A stretch of 64,000 nucleotides of DNA from Glycomyces tritici (GTDB lineage Bacteria; Actinomycetota; Actinomycetes; Mycobacteriales; Micromonosporaceae), in assembly GCF_030403505.1 (NCBI RefSeq), contig NZ_JAUEMJ010000001.1, positions 433,762 through 497,761 on the forward strand. The letters are read 5' to 3'. The notes beneath the pieces are model-generated. The model was not told the DNA's origin, did not search any database, and worked only from the letters and a program-made list of their open reading frames with translations. Shown here in pieces: positions 63,255 through 64,000 of the stretch. Made by a program: the position numbers and the translations under genes. The stretch's first letter is position 1. The number at the start of each line of letters is the position of its first letter.

Positions 63255-64000
63255 GTGGAACACGCAAAGACCGTCGAGCTGCGCGGACACCTCATCGACC
63301 AGGGCGTCTTCGCCCGCGTGATGGACGACGTCCTCGAGTACTCGGGGGCCTACACGATCGACCGCTTCGACGTGGGCCGCCACCACACCGACGAGTCCTA
63401 CGTCCAGCTCACCGTCTCCGCCGAGACGCCCGAGCTGGTCGAACGCATCGTCATGCGCCTCCAGACGCACGGCGCGAACCCGCTCGACCCCGGCATCGCC
63501 GTCCTCAAGCCGGCCCCGCGCGACGGCGTCTTCCCCGAGGACTTCTACTCCACCACCAACTTCGACACCCAGATCCGCCTCAACGGCAACTGGATGGACG
63601 TCGAGAACTCCGAGATGGACTGCGGCATCATCGTCGACGAGGACCGCGCCAGGGCCTGGACCCTCCCGGTCTCCGACGTCAAGGCCGGCGACCTCGTCGT
63701 CTGCGGCGGCCTGGGCGTCAAGGTCCTCCCCCTGCCCGAGCCCGAGCGCAAGAACCCCGAGTCCTCGAACTTCGAGTTCATGAGCGGCGGCGTCTCCTCC
63801 GAACGGCCCCAAGCGCTCCAGGTGCGCCAGATCGCCGAGCGCATGCGCGAGGTCAAGGCCCGCGGCGAGAAGATCCTGTGGGTCGGCGGCCCCGCCATCG
63901 TCCACACCGGCGCCGGCAAGGCCCTCGAAGCGCTCATCAACGAGGGCTACGCCGACGTCATCTTCGCCGGCAACGCCCTCGCCGCCCACGACATCGAGTC
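63255..64000 (+). CDS. LOR/SDH-domain protein, TIGR00300 type, partial at the right edge
   Basis: The first 248 residues of a gene that runs off the window. Segments VELRGHLIDQGVFARVMDDVLEYSGAY, FDVGRHHTDESYVQL and the later CGIIVDEDRARAW and ILWVGGPAIVHTG fit the LOR/SDH-like family (TIGR00300). Its archaeal and cyanobacterial members include ornithine cyclodeaminases making proline. GTG 63255 has AGGAG 8 nt upstream. The NAD-binding domain would follow beyond the edge. Ornithine or related amino-acid metabolism is inferred. Confidence 0.8.
   Translation, partial: MEHAKTVELRGHLIDQGVFARVMDDVLEYSGAYTIDRFDVGRHHTDESYVQLTVSAETPELVERIVMRLQTHGANPLDPGIAVLKPAPRDGVFPEDFYSTTNFDTQIRLNGNWMDVENSEMDCGIIVDEDRARAWTLPVSDVKAGDLVVCGGLGVKVLPLPEPERKNPESSNFEFMSGGVSSERPQALQVRQIAERMREVKARGEKILWVGGPAIVHTGAGKALEALINEGYADVIFAGNALAAHDIE

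Overview
The window is very GC-rich and encodes a Gram-positive actinobacterial gene set: Wag31/DivIVA, SepF, FtsZ, a meso-diaminopimelate-type MurE (DNPR motif), the bifunctional HisA/TrpF enzyme PriA, F420- and DtxR-type features, and GTG starts with 4-bp start/stop overlaps throughout. I infer a member of the Actinomycetes, possibly near Glycomycetales or Micromonosporales. The sequence alone does not fix the genus.

Layout. 1-2000: a hemerythrin-like protein and a SigB/SigF-type sigma factor converge on a strong hairpin. 2023-3777: the large subunit of isobutyryl-CoA mutase (IcmA), with a TetR-type palindrome upstream. 4049-10998 (minus strand): a possible EspI-like ATPase, a membrane protein, then hisD-hisC-hisB-small membrane ORF-hisH-priA-ridA as tightly overlapping genes. 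11235-19509 (minus): ftsQ-ftsZ-yggS-sepF-yggT-wag31, a membrane protein, a DksA/TraR-like protein, lspA and an rluD-type pseudouridine synthase. 24577-33840 (minus): murE-murF-mraY-murD-ftsW-murG-murC. These two blocks are normally continuous. Here about 5 kb lies between murC and ftsQ: an iron-box-controlled siderophore-interacting protein, a two-gene cassette of unknown function (a DUF218-like protein plus an 817-residue orphan) and a tiny membrane protein.

33906-46402: a MarR regulator, two cell-wall-related secreted proteins (an M15-like C-terminal domain and an L,D-transpeptidase), small membrane proteins, an Rrf2/cupin divergent pair with a clear operator, an SDR39U1-type epimerase, an LLM oxidoreductase, class II DAHP synthase, and a two-gene folate operon. 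In that operon a FolD lacking the catalytic lysine is coupled to an FchA-like cyclohydrolase.

46403-64000: several orphans, a phosphofructokinase with the pyrophosphate-type residues D104/K124, an exoribonuclease, a Crp-type regulator with a degenerate 25-bp repeat array in its tail, a PlsC acyltransferase, hydrolases, an FMO, a P450, a Nudix protein, bioA-bioF-bioD, an MFS transporter and the 5' part of a LOR/SDH-family gene. Four copies of an interspersed element with 11-bp CTTCAG iterons occur between 46461 and 53861.

The window is mainly housekeeping: histidine, peptidoglycan and division, biotin, and one-carbon metabolism. The most unusual parts are the insertion in the dcw cluster with its uncharacterised gene pair, the CTTCAG repeat family, and the FolD/FchA division of labour.
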